A DNA stretch of 64,000 nucleotides from Cylindrodendrum hubeiense (GCA_014621425.1 JAANBB010000018.1:241733-305732), one strand, 5' to 3'. Positions 34,889 to 47,700 are shown, counted from the stretch's first letter. Made by a program: numbers and translations. The notes: generated by a model from the sequence alone, not told the origin.

Positions 34889-36964
34889 TGTGTATGCCTG
34901 AAAGCAATTACCATGAGATTTCGGCGGGTCCAATTGAGCTTTTACTTTCAAGGCGAGAGGACTTTTGCGTAGACTTGGTGAGGGATTGGAAGGGAGACCA
35001 ATGTGCGAGGACACCAGACTACAGCCCTATATAATATATGGGGCAAACAGCTTGTCGCAATACTTCAATGGCTAGCAGCGTTACAATATGTGATGCCACA
35101 TAAGCGACAGAATTTGCTTCATTCAGGTTGCAGAACGCCGTTACTGCAAGGGTCAAAATGCACTGTCTCCCCTTCTTCCGTTCTGAGGCTGAAACGGTAG
35201 CTTAGTGGGGGGTCATTGATGACCTGAAAAATGCCCTTATCTCCTCGAGTGCAGAAGTACTGGGGGGTCGGACGAGAGAGGGGCCAAAACCAATGAGATT
35301 ACAACAGATCTAGTGTACAAGATACACCGGCTAAATTATGTGGTGACAGAGGACCCTCGCTCGGACCTTCTCGCTTGATTCAATACTCATCAATACATAT
35401 ATTTTACATTATAAACAGCACTCTAATTGGAAGCCATACAGTGCAAAAGACAAGTGGCGCGAGAGCATTTAATCAAGCGGAAGAAAACAACTCAGCCCCG
35501 GATGTGACAAGTGTTCCTTTTTCTGCATCTGGGCTACCCTTAACAGCCCTCGTGGCTGTGGTGTTATATATGAAGGGATATGTACATTGTATCGTAGGAA
35601 ATAGCCCTGTTGTGTAACGATCAAAATATTCAGGTCTGTGGGCGTAGGCTTCCTAGGAATCGTGATCTTCGCTCGGATTCTTCCTTTGAAGCGGATCATG
35701 CACCCATCTGTAGTGATGAATTGACGTGCGGTATTGGGTATTGCCGTGTATCTCGAATCTGTTGATGAGGCGGTTTGTATGGAGTTCCCCGCGGTACGGA
35801 CCTTTTTTTTACGATTCATGTTGCTTGTAAATTTTAGCTTCCATGCAGCCCATAGGGGTCATGTGGGGGGGTCGGGGCCCAAAGACCAAATGTTGGGGGG
35901 CAGGGATTACACGAGAAACCTCTTTTAGAGAATCGAACCGTCATAGATGATCAAAGTGCTTGCATCGGGTCGCGCGGTATTATAAACACGCTGTACTCTT
36001 GTTAATGGTAGCACATGGCCCTAAATCTGTTCTCTGCTTCTTATCTGTTACCCTACCCATTACCCATAATGAGAATTGGCCCGGGGATGTGGCCGATTTA
36101 CTTACACAAGTTGACTGCGCCGCAACTACCAAGTAGCCGCTTTGACCTTCGCTTAGGGCTGGCTGAGTGATTCCACATACCCACTGTGTCTCAGACAGTC
36201 GTAGCGTTGCATCCCGGTTGTGCATCCAGATCCAGAAACCCCAGCATCTCCCGGATGCAACAGAAGTCCTTTCCGGATCGATTCAGGCAGGCGTGTGGGT
36301 AACATCTTACGTGTACGCTATTCGGCCAGCCAGTGTGATGGGAGTCTATGCCTCCCGTCTAGGTATAGTCGTCGCCTTCTTGGCGCATCGGCTATTCTTC
36401 CGGTTAAAGTCTCAGCCCCGTCCGGTTGTCTTTCAAAATCCGGTAAGTCGTATAACAGCATGACACCTTCCTGTGAGGAGGAGCACATCCGAAGAAATTG
36501 TGGAGCAGAATGAAAAATGCAACACAAACAATCCAGCTCGTGTCGCTGAGAGCAGAAGGTAACAGGTCTCTAGGTAAGTACAAGCCTCGAATGCATGGAT
36601 TAATTTATGCCTACCTTAATGGGTTGGGGACACACGTGCATTTTCTCGTATAGTCAATCACCGACAGTGTGGCACTTGACTCTTTACCAAGCTTTTAATA
36701 GGAGCCAGTTGCCAGTTACAGGATAAAGGGAGTGAGATAGATCAACCAAGAGAAACCCGATTTGGTTATAACCAATGAAACCGCCATCTTTGAGTCCATT
36801 CCCGTCTTTAACTGCATCACCTGCTTATTTCATTCTTAACAGCTTGAACTTATGACAGCAAAAGTGTCGTTCATAGGCTTCCAAAAGTATAGACGAAGAG
36901 AACATTTACGTATGCCCTTAGGAGAGGGGTTCGTTACATCAGAAAACTACACGAGTGAATTCGA
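34889..36964. other. Large intergenic region
   Basis: About 2 kb between the divergent CFEM receptor and GMC oxidoreductase genes. Short open frames on both strands lack domains. A G-rich stretch lies at about 35862-35903 (GGGGGGGTCGGGGCCC). No tRNA, known repeat or conserved coding block was recognised. Confidence 0.5.
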
Positions 36965-39009
36965 ATGAGGAAAATGTACTGGAAGTGCTTCCTAATTTTA
37001 GCCGGGTTAGCTTCTCTTGCTCCCGCCTCGGTATTGTAAGGCCTCTGTCATCATAATTCCCCCGTTGCTAGTAGCTAGCGCTGACATGTTCGAGACCCAC
37101 CGAGCTTTCCTCACGTCAGTCGGATATCGCAGACATTTATCAATATGTAGTCATTGGCTCTGGTCCCGGCGGTGGCCCACTGGCAGCCAGGCTTGCGATT
37201 GCCGGTAAAAAGGTTCTGCTCATTGAAGCAGGCGACGACCAAGGCGACTCCATTCCTTACCAAGTTCCCGCTCTGAGCACCCAGTCTACTGAATACGGCC
37301 CAATGAAGTGGGATTACTTCGTCAATCATTACAGTGACCTGGATATCCAAAAGAAGGACTCAAAGTTCACTTACCGTACCACCTCTGGGGACTTATATGT
37401 CGGGTTAAATCCTCCCGCTGACGCCACTCCTCTGGGTGTGCTTTATCCCCGCGCTGGGACCCTCGGAGGCTGTGGGTCACACAATGCCTTGATTACGGTC
37501 TATCCGCACAAGCGCGATTGGAACGATATCGCCACCCTGACAGGAGATCAAACGTGGATCGAGTCAAATATGCGCAAATATTTCCGGCGTCTTGAAAAAG
37601 CCGAGTACTTGCCGAACGGCATTGTCGGCCACGGTTTCAGCGGCTGGCTGACGACCACTGTCACCGATCTCAGTCTCGTGATCCAGGATGTGAAGCTTCT
37701 CACAGTAATCCTCTCGGCCGCTTCATCCATGGGAAAGAGTCTCCTCGGCATGATACTGTCGACCATTGCAGGTTTAGGCGAGGTCCTGCTTCGCGATCTT
37801 AATGTTGATTCCCTAGGTCGAGATTCAGCCGAAGGTCTCTATCAAGTACCTATCTCCGTGAAGGACGGGGTACGGGCTGGACCTCGCGAGTTTGTGCTCA
37901 GCACTGCTGCTGCGAAGAACTCAGACGGCTCCAGGAAGTATCACCTGGACATAAAACTCAACACTCTGGTAACCAAAATCCGCTTTGACGAGAGTGGAGC
38001 GAAGCCCCGCGCAGTTGGAGTGGACTTTCTGGTCGGGCAGAGCCTCTACAAAGCTGACCCGCGGTTCAAGAGCACCTCTCAGGGTGAAGCCGGCTCTGTG
38101 AATGTTTCTTCCGAGGTCATCGTTTCAGCAGGAGCATTTAATACACCTCAGTTACTCAAACTCAGCGGCATTGGCCCCAAGGACGAGCTCACATCATTCG
38201 ACATTCCTGTTGTTGTCGATCTCCCTGGGGTAGGCACCAACCTCCAGGACCGCTACGAAACATCGGTAGTTGGCAAGACTCCAACAGATTTTCAGATCAT
38301 CGAAGACTGTACCTTTTTGCGGTCATCAGATGACCCGTGTCTTAAGAAGTGGCAAAATGGTGCCACTGACGGGAAAAGGGGTATATATGGATCCAATGGC
38401 ATCGCTCTGGGGATTGTCAAGAAGTCCTCTGTCGCAGTGGACAACCCAGATCTATTCATTGCCGGGGCTCCAGTAAATTTTCCTGGCTACTTTCCTGGAT
38501 ACTCGGCCAACGGCACAGCGGACGCCCGCCACTGGACGTGGATCATCTTGAAAGCGCACACCCGAAATCGTGCAGGCACAGTCACACTACGATCTTCGAA
38601 TGCTCGTGACGTCCCGCAAATCGACTTCAATTTCTTCGACGATCCGCTCGATGCGGCAAAGGATACACAGGCTCTTGTCGAGGGTATGAAACTCTCGCGC
38701 AAAATGCTACAGAACACCCTCCCACTCACTGGCGGCTTTACGGAGGTTTGGCCAGGATCAGGAGTCAGCGATGCAAATCTCGCCCAATTTGCGAAAGACG
38801 AGGCCTGGGGGCACCATGCCAGCTGCACGTGCCCTATAGGAGCAGATGGAGATGACATGGCAGTTTTGGACTCAAAGTTCAGGGTAAGGGGAACGGAAGG
38901 TTTACGAGTGGTTGATGCCTCAGTGTTTCCAAAGATTCCTGGGTTTTATATTGCAGTTCCTGTCTATATGATTAGCGAGAAGGCAGCTGATGTTATACTG
39001 GGGCTCTAA
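36965..39009 (+). CDS. Secreted GMC-family FAD oxidoreductase
   Basis: Two exons, 36965-37035 and 37095-39009, give 661 residues. A signal peptide (FLILAGLASLAPASV) is encoded almost entirely by exon one. The FAD-binding motif is VVIGSGPGGGPLAARLA, with LLIEAGD closing the Rossmann fold. GMC signature one is degenerate (RAGTLGGCGSHNALI) and signature two is GAFNTPQLLKLSGIG. The C-terminal active-site region reads WGHHASCTCPIG, providing the conserved His, and the end is GLRVVDASVFPKIPGFYIA, with the second active-site position in FYIAVP rather than the usual N-P or H-P motif. The family oxidises alcohols, sugars or choline (AA3 in CAZy). The substrate cannot be deduced. Secretion suggests a role outside the cell, for instance peroxide supply. 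Confidence 0.88.
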
Positions 39010-41012
39010 ATAGCGAATGAGCTCAGACTGTACTGAGTTCTTAATTATAGGTGTATTCGCATGCTTTCTATATTAATAACAACTCAATCATATCTGTCTC
39101 TTTCTGATGCAGACGATTTCGGCTTATTCTAAGCATTGAGATATCTGAGCGTCTCAATACAATCAACAAATTTCCTTAATGATAAAACATGCATCAAAAT
39201 TGAAAGCTTCGATCAGCACCTTATTAGAAATGTTTACACTAGAGCTAGTCAACCTGATTGCTGGGAAGGAGCCTGTATCGGGAATCTGAAGCGACTTACA
39301 GAGTCGGTCAGTAGATCCGTCAGGTGTGAACTGAGAAGGCAGAGTAAAGAAAGAATTGAGGTTGGAAAGTAGTCACGAAGTTGGGGGACATTGATAATGG
39401 ATGTTCAACACTTAACACAGTAACCGAGCACCCTTCCGTATACCTATAGCACCCGCTACAGTAAGTATATTAGACATCTCCTTGGGATCCACTAACTGAG
39501 TTGTGACAAGGGTCTTAGGTCTCGTCAGAGGATGTGTGCAGAATAGTGACTTGGTTGAACTGAGGCCGGGTCGGAACACCCGTCTTTATTGAACATTCCT
39601 TAAGGGAATATCTTGATAACCACAAAACACAGCTAAAACCGGGTCCCTTGCATCCTTGTAAGGAAATGCACAATTTTACTGAGGTCTGTGACGATGGGGC
39701 TAGCCGAAGTCACATCGAGGTATCGGCTAGTTACTCATCCGGGCCCTTGACAAGTTGAGGTCTAATAATTTGCAGCAACTAAGCTAAAGCATCCTGCTTT
39801 TTCAGCAACGATCTCCACTAAAAGCAAGACGAGCCCACTTAACTACGGTGTGTAATTCACTAAGTAGCAGTTAACTGTTCGCTAAGCTTTAGTAGCGTGT
39901 CCCCTAAGCAAGGGGAGTAGTTCTATGTACGTAATAACCAACAATTAGCGAGAGGCCTGGTAACTGGTTCTACCATATGCGCAAAAGGCCTGTCAGTGTA
40001 CTTGGTTGCCGGCAAAAGTTTTGTTAGCGGGACCAACGGGATCAGAAAGTGAGAGTAGGTCGCTTTTCCCCCTAGCAATGTCACAATAGTGCTTTTAGTA
40101 ATGCTTTCATGTGGATCTTCTAGGTATCATTTATATTACATAGGGTAGGCTGTGATGTGATGCTTCTAGAGGGCAAAGTGAAATATCTTAACCCCCTGAT
40201 CCTCTGGGTCCCGCTGGCAAAAGTTTTGCTGGCAACCAAATACTACATTTAAGCCGTGTGTAAACAAAAGAAAATTCAACTGAATCAGCAAGTCCCGGAT
40301 TCTTCCAAAAAGAAGCTAATCAATTCATCTAAATCAATGCTCTTGTCTTGGATGCTGCCTCCACAGCCACCTATTTCCTTAGTTGATCTAATGCTGGTGG
40401 GGCATATTCGGGACCTCTCCAGGGTGATTGATGCTAAGTTACTTAGATGTAGTTTTGCTTTTGGCTCAAGTATCAAACTTGCTCCACAAGCATGGAGAAA
40501 AGTCAAGGAGATACTAAACATCGATCAATACATTGCCCCGAATGCGAAGGTTATTTCGGAATGGTTACACAGGAGTTCTACTACCGGACAACGGCGCAAA
40601 TTACAGCGGCTTTGTCCAAATTGGTCACATTTACTGTGGGGTTGAATTTTACTGAATGAGGGTGTAGGCGACTACATGACGCCCCTTGGAGTGGATTGAA
40701 GTATCAAAGTCTTGGGCTTCATCTCATCGTATCGTATTTCAAGACGTGCACGTTACGTTATTGTCAGGCGCGAGTCTTTGTCGAACAGAGTAGTTGCTAT
40801 TCAATCCAATTAAGTGTACTTGTGTACAAATGTAAGACAGTGAGCTGATTGCTAATCTCGATCGAGTACGACAGCTATCTGGGGCAATTAAACACCATGT
40901 AGCACTGTCATACGTACAATCGCGACTCTCAAAATTCCACTGTACAAGGAATAAACGAGCTAGTACTAGATATAGGCCAGTCCCAGCCTTGTCTCGGCGT
41001 TCTCCCCTGTTA
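39010..41012. other. Intergenic with a MITE; no supported gene
   Basis: Contains the inverted-repeat element at 40001-40240. A 129-codon frame at 40256-40645 (plus) starts with GTG rather than ATG and has no domain I recognise; its middle (PQAWRKVKEILNIDQ) looks protein-like, so it may be a fragment of a transposon or lost gene. Confidence 0.45.
40001..40240. mobile_element. 240-bp TA-flanked inverted-repeat element (MITE, Tc1/mariner-like)
   Basis: The first 45 bases (starting CTTGGTTGCCGGCAAAAGTT) are complementary to the last 45 (ending AGTTTTGCTGGCAACCAAA) with about eight mismatches. The element is bordered by TA on both sides (39999-40000 and 40241-40242), the target duplication of Tc1/mariner elements. 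There is no coding capacity. A non-autonomous transposon is the simplest reading. Confidence 0.75.
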
Positions 41013-43183
41013 TTAGACCTTGGCCTCAACAACCACCTGAAGAGAATCGGGGGCACTGCCCCGGTATCGAAGGTTGCCGGCTTCATCGTGTTCCTCGTCC
41101 CACTTGGCCACTTCGCTCTTTGGTACCTTTACAAGACGATGAGTATTGGCTCCATTGTCGTCAACACTCACGGTCTCAGTTCGAACTTCGTATCCCTTCC
41201 ATTTCGGGAGTAGATATATCCACACAACGTAGTACAAACTGCACACTAGGATGCTTCAACAAGGTTAGCCGATTAATCTTGACAGCCCGGAAAAGTCACT
41301 TACATAGCAATACCCACAACGCAGTACGTGGCGTACCAGAAACTAACGTCTCCGGCATAGGCGCCGCCCTTCGGTGGCCACCAGGGCATAGCGAGGATGA
41401 AGACTTGGATGAGGTTGTAGAAAAGGAGGGCGGCATGCCACGCCCTGAAGCCAGTCCTTCCAAGACCCGAACGCTTGCGGCGACGGCGAATAAGGTAAAC
41501 ACCCACGGCCATGGCTAGATTGAAGAGAGCCGAGGGGTAGGTGCTTAAGCTGACAACTGTATGTGAGTTAGCAAAGTATTCAAACCGTATGGGCTGTCTG
41601 AAGTGTTACCAAAGGTGAAGGCGTCGCCAGCGGGAGGCGCAACGATCATGATAAAGGTCAATACCCATTTCAAGAGATAGGGGCCGAGGGGTGTGTTGAA
41701 TGGCTTTGTAGAAACCCAGAAGTTTGTCCAGGGGAGGACACCTTGCCTTGGGTGGAGTTAGCACATGCGCATGGATACAGTACCGAGCCCATCGTAGCTA
41801 GGTGGTATTTATAGGAATATCTTACCTTCCAATTTCTCGAAGCATGCGAGAGGAGCCGATCAAGACGACGAGAAGATTGCCGAAGGCGCTGAGCAGCACA
41901 AGAAAGTTGAGCACGTTGGCTGCCGCCTTGCTGTCTCCAAAGAGCTTGCTGAAGAAGACGGAAGCGGCAATCTCACTGGCCTCTGAAGCGGTGATTAGAA
42001 AGTTGTCTATGAATTCAAGTATACCCAATCGTACCTTTGAATTCTGCCTTGGGGACCACTGCAAAATAGGCAATGTTGCACAGCATGTATAGAACGGCGA
42101 CCACACCCAGGGAAATAGCGCCGTTTCGCTTCAAGGTGGGGATCGGGTTCTTGATCTCGTTGACCACATTGAACGAGTTCCAGTATCCAGCATAAGAGAA
42201 TACGATGCTGACAAAGGCGCTGGATAGATCATTGCCGTTGGGTGCATCTCCTTCAAAGGCGTTGCGGAAGTTGGCCTTGGGGTCGGGAATTCGGTCAACG
42301 TGGCCGCCCAGGACAACCAAGCCGGCGATGCTTATGCTGCGTAAAGGTCAATACCCATGGGTGTTGGGGCCAGGGATGCCGGTGTAATAACTTACAAGAC
42401 TAATGTCAGGAGTTTGAGGACACCAATGAGGTTAGACAGCCACAGCGAATATTTATTGTGCGCAATGACGAATACGACAGCGAGTGTGTACGCAGCAATG
42501 GCAACGCCTCTCATCTCCCATTCGGTGGGAGTCGAGCCGGTCATTCTCCACAGGTAGCGGGACAGGACGACAGCGTTGCTGCTGCTGAACGACAGCAACA
42601 CAGATTGGATCGCAAACGTGACCGGGAAGAAGTGTTTCGGTCGGGGGTATGCCTGTTCCAGGTAGACGACCTCGGAGCCACTGCGGTTGGGGAAATAACT
42701 GGCCAGCTCGAGGTAGACGCTAAAGCCGGCAGCGGCCATGAGGAAGCCAATGACCCAAATGAAAAGGGCCAGGCCAACAGATCCCGCTCTGTTCAAGATG
42801 CTCGCGGCTATAGAAGAGTTAGTTAGGGCTGCAGACCAAGGTGACCAGGACTCGACTCACGCGTTGAAAAGATACCAGTTCCAATCATCCTATTCGCGTC
42901 GTTAGCTGCAGCTCCACAGAAGCCATTGCCATCCTTTGTCTCACATGTTGATGTTCAAGAAGATGACCGTCACCCAGTTGACGTGGTACCCCAGAGGGGA
43001 CTTGGCCTCAACAGGTGCGCCGACAGCCTCCTGGTAGGACGGGTCGGACCCGTTGCCGCCCTTGACACGCGTGTATGCGAGCCCTCCATCGTGTATAATG
43101 GACGCTTCCGAGTCGCTTGCTTCCGTGTCGACTTCGGGGGCCGCTTCAGGCTTGGAGCTCTGGAAAAAACTGGCAAAACCCAT
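41013..43183 (-). CDS. Amino acid permease, MUP1-like methionine permease (LAT family)
   Basis: Eight exons (43183-42945, 42889-42861, 42807-42396, 42336-42035, 42006-41826, 41746-41610, 41556-41304, 41253-41013) join to 597 residues. A polar, acidic N terminus (EVDTEASDSEAS) precedes twelve expected helices. Landmarks are MMIGTGIFSTP across exons two and three, SGSEVVYLEQAYPRP, FSYAGYWNSFNVVNEIKNP, the EASEIAASVFF block and RQGVLPW, all typical of the yeast Mup1/fungal methionine permease group. Exon two is only 29 nt, and its donor gives ACGC|GTGAG. The C-terminal cytosolic tail has many charged residues and a Lys-rich stretch that could be a ubiquitination target, as in Mup1. Intact; uptake of methionine or a related amino acid at the plasma membrane is likely. 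Confidence 0.88.
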
Positions 43184-45059
43184 ATCCGCTACCAGCCGGG
43201 ACTCTAGTCCGTTCTGTAACGTGTAACACCGGGAAGTCTGGTGGTGGTTTAATTCAGACTCAATTCAACATCGTCGTGTATATATATGTAAGGCTTGCTT
43301 GGCTAGAGGCGCATATCATCCCACTCTTTGCGTGAATAACAAAGCCTATGGCACAATTGCCACTCCCCGGCCCAGCGATACCTGTGCCACGCGTTGATCC
43401 CACCGGATACCTAGCCTCTTTTCACAGTTATCCCGTGTTCGGGAATCCCACGCCGCCACCCGACAGCGTCGTACTGCCATACACTTTCGCTTTGGGAAGT
43501 TGACGTCTTCCTTGGCTTGATGGCTTCATTGACCGGGCTTGGTAGCGTCTAACAGGGTGGCTTGGGGAAGGTTTCTGCCAACACATCTAGCGCCAACGAG
43601 TGTCGCAGGTGTTGATTTAATATCCATCATGCCTAGCCCAGAGCCTTCGACTTTCTACCTTCCTAAAACGATAATGCTAGCATATTATTCGAGCCTGGCC
43701 GAGACAACCAGACGAGTTTAATTGTGGACCGTGGTGTCGTGATGACTGGGATCCCATTATGTCATCGGGGAAGCCGAGCCAACGAGTGCTTCGCCCACGC
43801 TAATCGGGCGCGCAAATAGAGAGGAAGCCCCCACTAACGGGCCTATAGACGGGCTCCAGATTTCCCCCTGGGGTCAGAACACCCCAGCTTGGTTTGATGT
43901 TTAATTTAGCGCCTACAATGAACGCTCTGGGGATGCGGGATCGCTGAGCCGGACAGGAAATGTCCGTGTTGCTGAATTAGTTGTCCGAGGAGAACCTTCA
44001 GACTGCGGACGTTGAAACTAACTAGCCCAAGCATTTTACACGCGCTAACAAAGTACGCCACTAAGTATATCACCTCATCACAGGCTCTTTGGCCTCATAC
44101 TTGCTGTCAGTTTCGTCATCATCTTTGCCCTCATCATCCGTCCTTGTCTCCGAAGTATATAACAAGCAGTCTCGCTCAGGATGAGGGTCACATGGCCCGT
44201 CTCGTTTAATACCCCCGGCCCCCCCCCCATTCTAGTTTTAAAATTACAAACTCCAGAATGAGACATGCCCGGATGTCATGCGCATTCGAATCTGTCCAAT
44301 GAACAGAAGCTTCTTTATCAGCACATAGCCCTGTTTGTAGGGCAGCATGCGATTTGATCTCTAAGCCCAATACGTCCAAGGGAAGAATACTCAAATCCAG
44401 GGAGGATCCCATGCCAATGTGGTGTATCCACCTTTAGTAAATGCTATTTTTATCCTAGCTAATAGCGATCAAATGGGGCACAGCTAGCATCACACCCAAT
44501 GTCAGGGGACACAGTAACAGTGACCATAGATTTATCTTGCATTACCTTCATCTTGAACCCTCAATTCAATCCTTCTGACCTCGGCCGTGCTAGTCTTCGG
44601 CAATCATAACAGATGGTTAATGCAAAAATATATGGTAGCCCAATAGTCCTCCTTCCAAAACAAGCGGGAATGGTTCTCAACCTCTTAAAAATCCCATTTA
44701 TACTCAAAGAGGAGATTAGAGGCAGAGGGCCAGGCTGTATATATTTATTTATCCAGACTAAGTAAACAGAACTATGTCATGTTCTAACCTAGGTCAACTC
44801 TGAGATATTACACATACCACAAACATCTCTGATCTTTTACAATGCAAACCGTTGAGTAGGAAGAGTTGAATAAAGTGTTTCAAGTGAAATGATAATTCGG
44901 ATTTCGACATCGCGAATAAATACTGTGTTGATGCAGGGGGACTAGAAACCCCAATAACTCACCGAAGGGAGATGAGTAATGATTTAGTAGTTATGAATTT
45001 GTAAAAGTAAGGGGGATCGAGACAGGGGTCGGTAAAAATGAGCAAAATAGACTAGACTG
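43184..45059. other. Intergenic, no supported gene
   Basis: Upstream region of the permease and a further kilobase without coding signals. A C-run (about 44218-44227) is present. Beyond 44400 the sequence becomes more AT-rich. Confidence 0.5.
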
Positions 45060-45845
45060 ATGGAAAGTGGGATTCTCCAGTCACGCTTCAAGGGGCCTTG
45101 ACTAAGCCCGAGCGTGTTCTGAGCAGTATAAAGGTTGTGCGACTGCGGCTCGAAGGGAGGGTCTTGTTGAACGGTCGCAATGACCTCAGGCTGGTCCTGC
45201 AAGACCAATTGACCTGGCAGGGTGGGATATCCCACCGCAAACGCCACAAGATCATGGCCCCTGCCGCCACCGACGTCGACAACAAATACATCGCTCACGC
45301 CCTTGTCAAACACGTTGACGGCGTTCGGCAGTGGGGTAAAAGGTCCACCAGTCCAGGTTTCTAGCACGGAATACAGACATAAAGGATGCAAAATAGTCGA
45401 CAAGCGGCCCATTGGCGGCCAAGTGGTCGAAGAACGGGAGCTCCGAGTTGAAGCATGACTGGTACGGTCCGTCTGTTAAACCCGGTGCTTTGTAGCCGGA
45501 TTTCTCAAAATGGTCAGGGAAATTGCGGAATTACCTCGAGGCAGCACGATGGCAGAATAGGAGACTTTGCTGGGATCTTCCGTGGCAAGGACATTGGACA
45601 GTTCAGTGGATTGCCAGCAATTATTGGGAGTAGTTCACGACTCTATGTGCGGCAAAGTGCCTCATGAACCGGCCAAGAAGAGGCACTTCGATACCCGTTT
45701 CTTCCGCTAGGGTCTCAGTTCCGAGATCATTCTCGGCTTCCTGTAGAACCTGGAAGATCTTCTTGTTGGCTGCAATCTCTAGAATACCTGACAGGGAAGC
45801 CAGGTGATACAGGGTAAGCTGTTGATATGAGAGACCTACCTTCCA
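45060..45845 (-). pseudogene. O-methyltransferase remnant
   Basis: Segments of a class of SAM-dependent O-methyltransferases found in secondary metabolism lie in order on the minus strand but in different frames: LASLSGILEIAANKKIFQVL (near 45800), GRFMRHFAAHRVV, then GYKAPGLTDGPYQSCFN, FFDHLAANGPLVDYF, and finally the SAM motif DVGGGRGHDLVAF at about 45290-45245 with GQLVLQDQPEVIATVQQ. At least two frame changes and stops separate them, and neither a start nor the C-terminal third is present. A truncated relic of a gene, next to AT-rich DNA. Confidence 0.75.
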
Positions 45846-46449
45846 GAGTCTTAGTACCCCACCCTGACACAGATACCCTTACAGTATATTATTATACTTA
45901 GTATAAACTCTTATATTAATACTAATAGATATAGAATAAGTCTATTAAAATATTTCTCTTCTTCATGACCCTTAACTTTACTATACTCATCTTATCAGTC
46001 TCTATCTACCTAATTATGCTCCCACAGCACACCAGCTATAGGTTCACACTTAATAGTATGATAGATAGCAAGCTAGTCACCGAGCCAAATTCTGTCATCT
46101 ATCTTACAGCTTGTATAGGGAATACTGTCGTCGTGGTTGGGGTACTTGCAATACATATAAATAGTGCCACATTCCACAAGCTTACCATTCTCATCAAGTC
46201 CACAAGTGAGACATCTTAAGCACTTCAGCCACGCAGGGAAGGGCAGCAAACATTGCTTCCTGACCCTTAGGCTCAGGAAAGCAAGATCAAGGTATAGAGG
46301 ACCCTTATTGCTTTTAACAGACCATTCAAGTAGCATTTTCCGCAAGGAGGATTAACGAAATCTCCAAAGGTTCTGTAATTGATGTGATATGAATGCGGGC
46401 ACACAATCTGACTCATTCAATCGACTGCGACATCTGCCGAAGCTTACCA
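45846..46449. other. AT-rich spacer with a Cys-containing minus-strand frame
   Basis: Strongly AT-rich from 45880 to 46070. A minus-strand open frame (46073-46336, ATG at 46336) has regularly spaced Cys residues (CLRCLTCGLDENGKLVECG, then MYCKYPNHDDSIPYTSC). It may be a remnant of a small Cys-rich protein gene; it is not called as functional. Confidence 0.4.
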
Positions 46450-47700
46450 TCAAAACTTCGTCCGCAAACCCCAACCACCACCAATGCCTCGTGCAGCCAC
46501 GAACAACCCTGTGCTTCCTGCATACGCTGCACCGCAAAACAATATCAACTCTTGGTAGTTGCCACCGTTTCCTGCATTCAGTATATTTCCCGAAATGGGT
46601 ATTCCTGCCAACGTTGCCAGACTGACCACCCCATACGCCGTCCCATAGCGACTCGCGTAGTTCTCAGTGCGGCACAGTTGGGCCACACACACGGGCGTTA
46701 GGCTATATGCCGAGCCACTGAAAAAGCCATAGAGTACCGCAAATGTAACGAGTGCCGGAGAGTTAGAGCTGACATTAAGCCAAACACCGAAAATAGACAG
46801 CGTACACATGGCTGAGCAGAGAATCATGATGTTGAAACGACCAAGCCTGTCTGCCGCTAGACCAGGAATACCGCGACCAAAAATTGAGGCAGCGTTGAGG
46901 ATCGCGAGAATGTGAGGAGATATGCTGCGAAGGCCGTGGGAAGTGGAGTAAGTCGTAATGTACGCAGGGGGCACAAGGACGGCCCAGTCCAGGATGAATA
47001 TTGCGGACATGGTGAGCACGAAGCGTAAATCTTTGAACCCATGCCAGTCGAGGAGCAAGCGTGCCTTTTTATTTTGCGGGAGACGTGTCTTGAGTAACAA
47101 CAAACCGAGGATAAAACAGAATGCGCTTAGTAGGGCGAAGCAGCGCATTGTCCAGGCAAAGCCAATTTGAGGCGTGAGCTGGTTGAAGAGGATGGGGTAG
47201 ACGACGCCGCCGAAGCCGCCGGCAGTCGTTGCGAGGCCAGTTGCGAGGCCACGATTTAGTTGGAACCAATGTCCAAGGGTGGCGATACTAGAGGTCCACA
47301 AGATGGACGAGGCGATGCCGCCGAGGACGCTGAAAGATAGCATAAATTGATCATAGCTTTTGCAGAAACTTGTGCATACCAGAGACACAACGAGGGCGAC
47401 TGTTCCGGTGGGCAGCAGTACATTCAGTCCATATTTGTCGAAGACAGGTCCCACATGTAAGCCGCCAAAAAAGAAGAAAAATGCAAAAGTACTGAAAATC
47501 CAGCCAACTTTGCTCTCCGAGTAGCCTGCTAGCTCATTTTCTAGTAGGTAGGCCTGAAAAGTCCCTGCTGAGTTAAGTAGTCCTGAAGCTGGAAAAAGAG
47601 TAAGCCATGCGCCGATGGTGACGCTGTGGGCCTTCAGACCGTGCTCGGGATATGCTTCTGCCACTGGTGCTGAAGCTTCTTCTATGACAGTCTCATCCAT
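46450..47700 (-). CDS. Monocarboxylate-transporter-like MFS protein
   Basis: A single exon of 416 residues beginning MDETVIEEASAP. About twelve hydrophobic helices are visible. The family blocks are GAWLTLFPASGLLNSAGTFQ, GWIFSTFAFFFFFGG with GPVFDKYG (the MFS loop 2-3 motif), RGLATGLATTAGGFGGVVYP and RYGTAYGVVSLATLAGIP. Fungal MCT-like proteins of this group (for example the yeast Mch family) often sit in metabolite clusters; their substrates are mostly unknown. It lies between AT-rich spacers, next to the O-methyltransferase relic, and may be a leftover of the same former cluster. No frame defect is seen. Confidence 0.85.
   Translation of the reverse strand: MDETVIEEASAPVAEAYPEHGLKAHSVTIGAWLTLFPASGLLNSAGTFQAYLLENELAGYSESKVGWIFSTFAFFFFFGGLHVGPVFDKYGLNVLLPTGTVALVVSLVCTSFCKSYDQFMLSFSVLGGIASSILWTSSIATLGHWFQLNRGLATGLATTAGGFGGVVYPILFNQLTPQIGFAWTMRCFALLSAFCFILGLLLLKTRLPQNKKARLLLDWHGFKDLRFVLTMSAIFILDWAVLVPPAYITTYSTSHGLRSISPHILAILNAASIFGRGIPGLAADRLGRFNIMILCSAMCTLSIFGVWLNVSSNSPALVTFAVLYGFFSGSAYSLTPVCVAQLCRTENYASRYGTAYGVVSLATLAGIPISGNILNAGNGGNYQELILFCGAAYAGSTGLFVAARGIGGGWGLRTKF

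Noticed and set aside
40256..40645. 129-codon plus-strand frame next to the MITE
   Set aside because: Starts with GTG and shows no known domain; kept only as a possible fragment.
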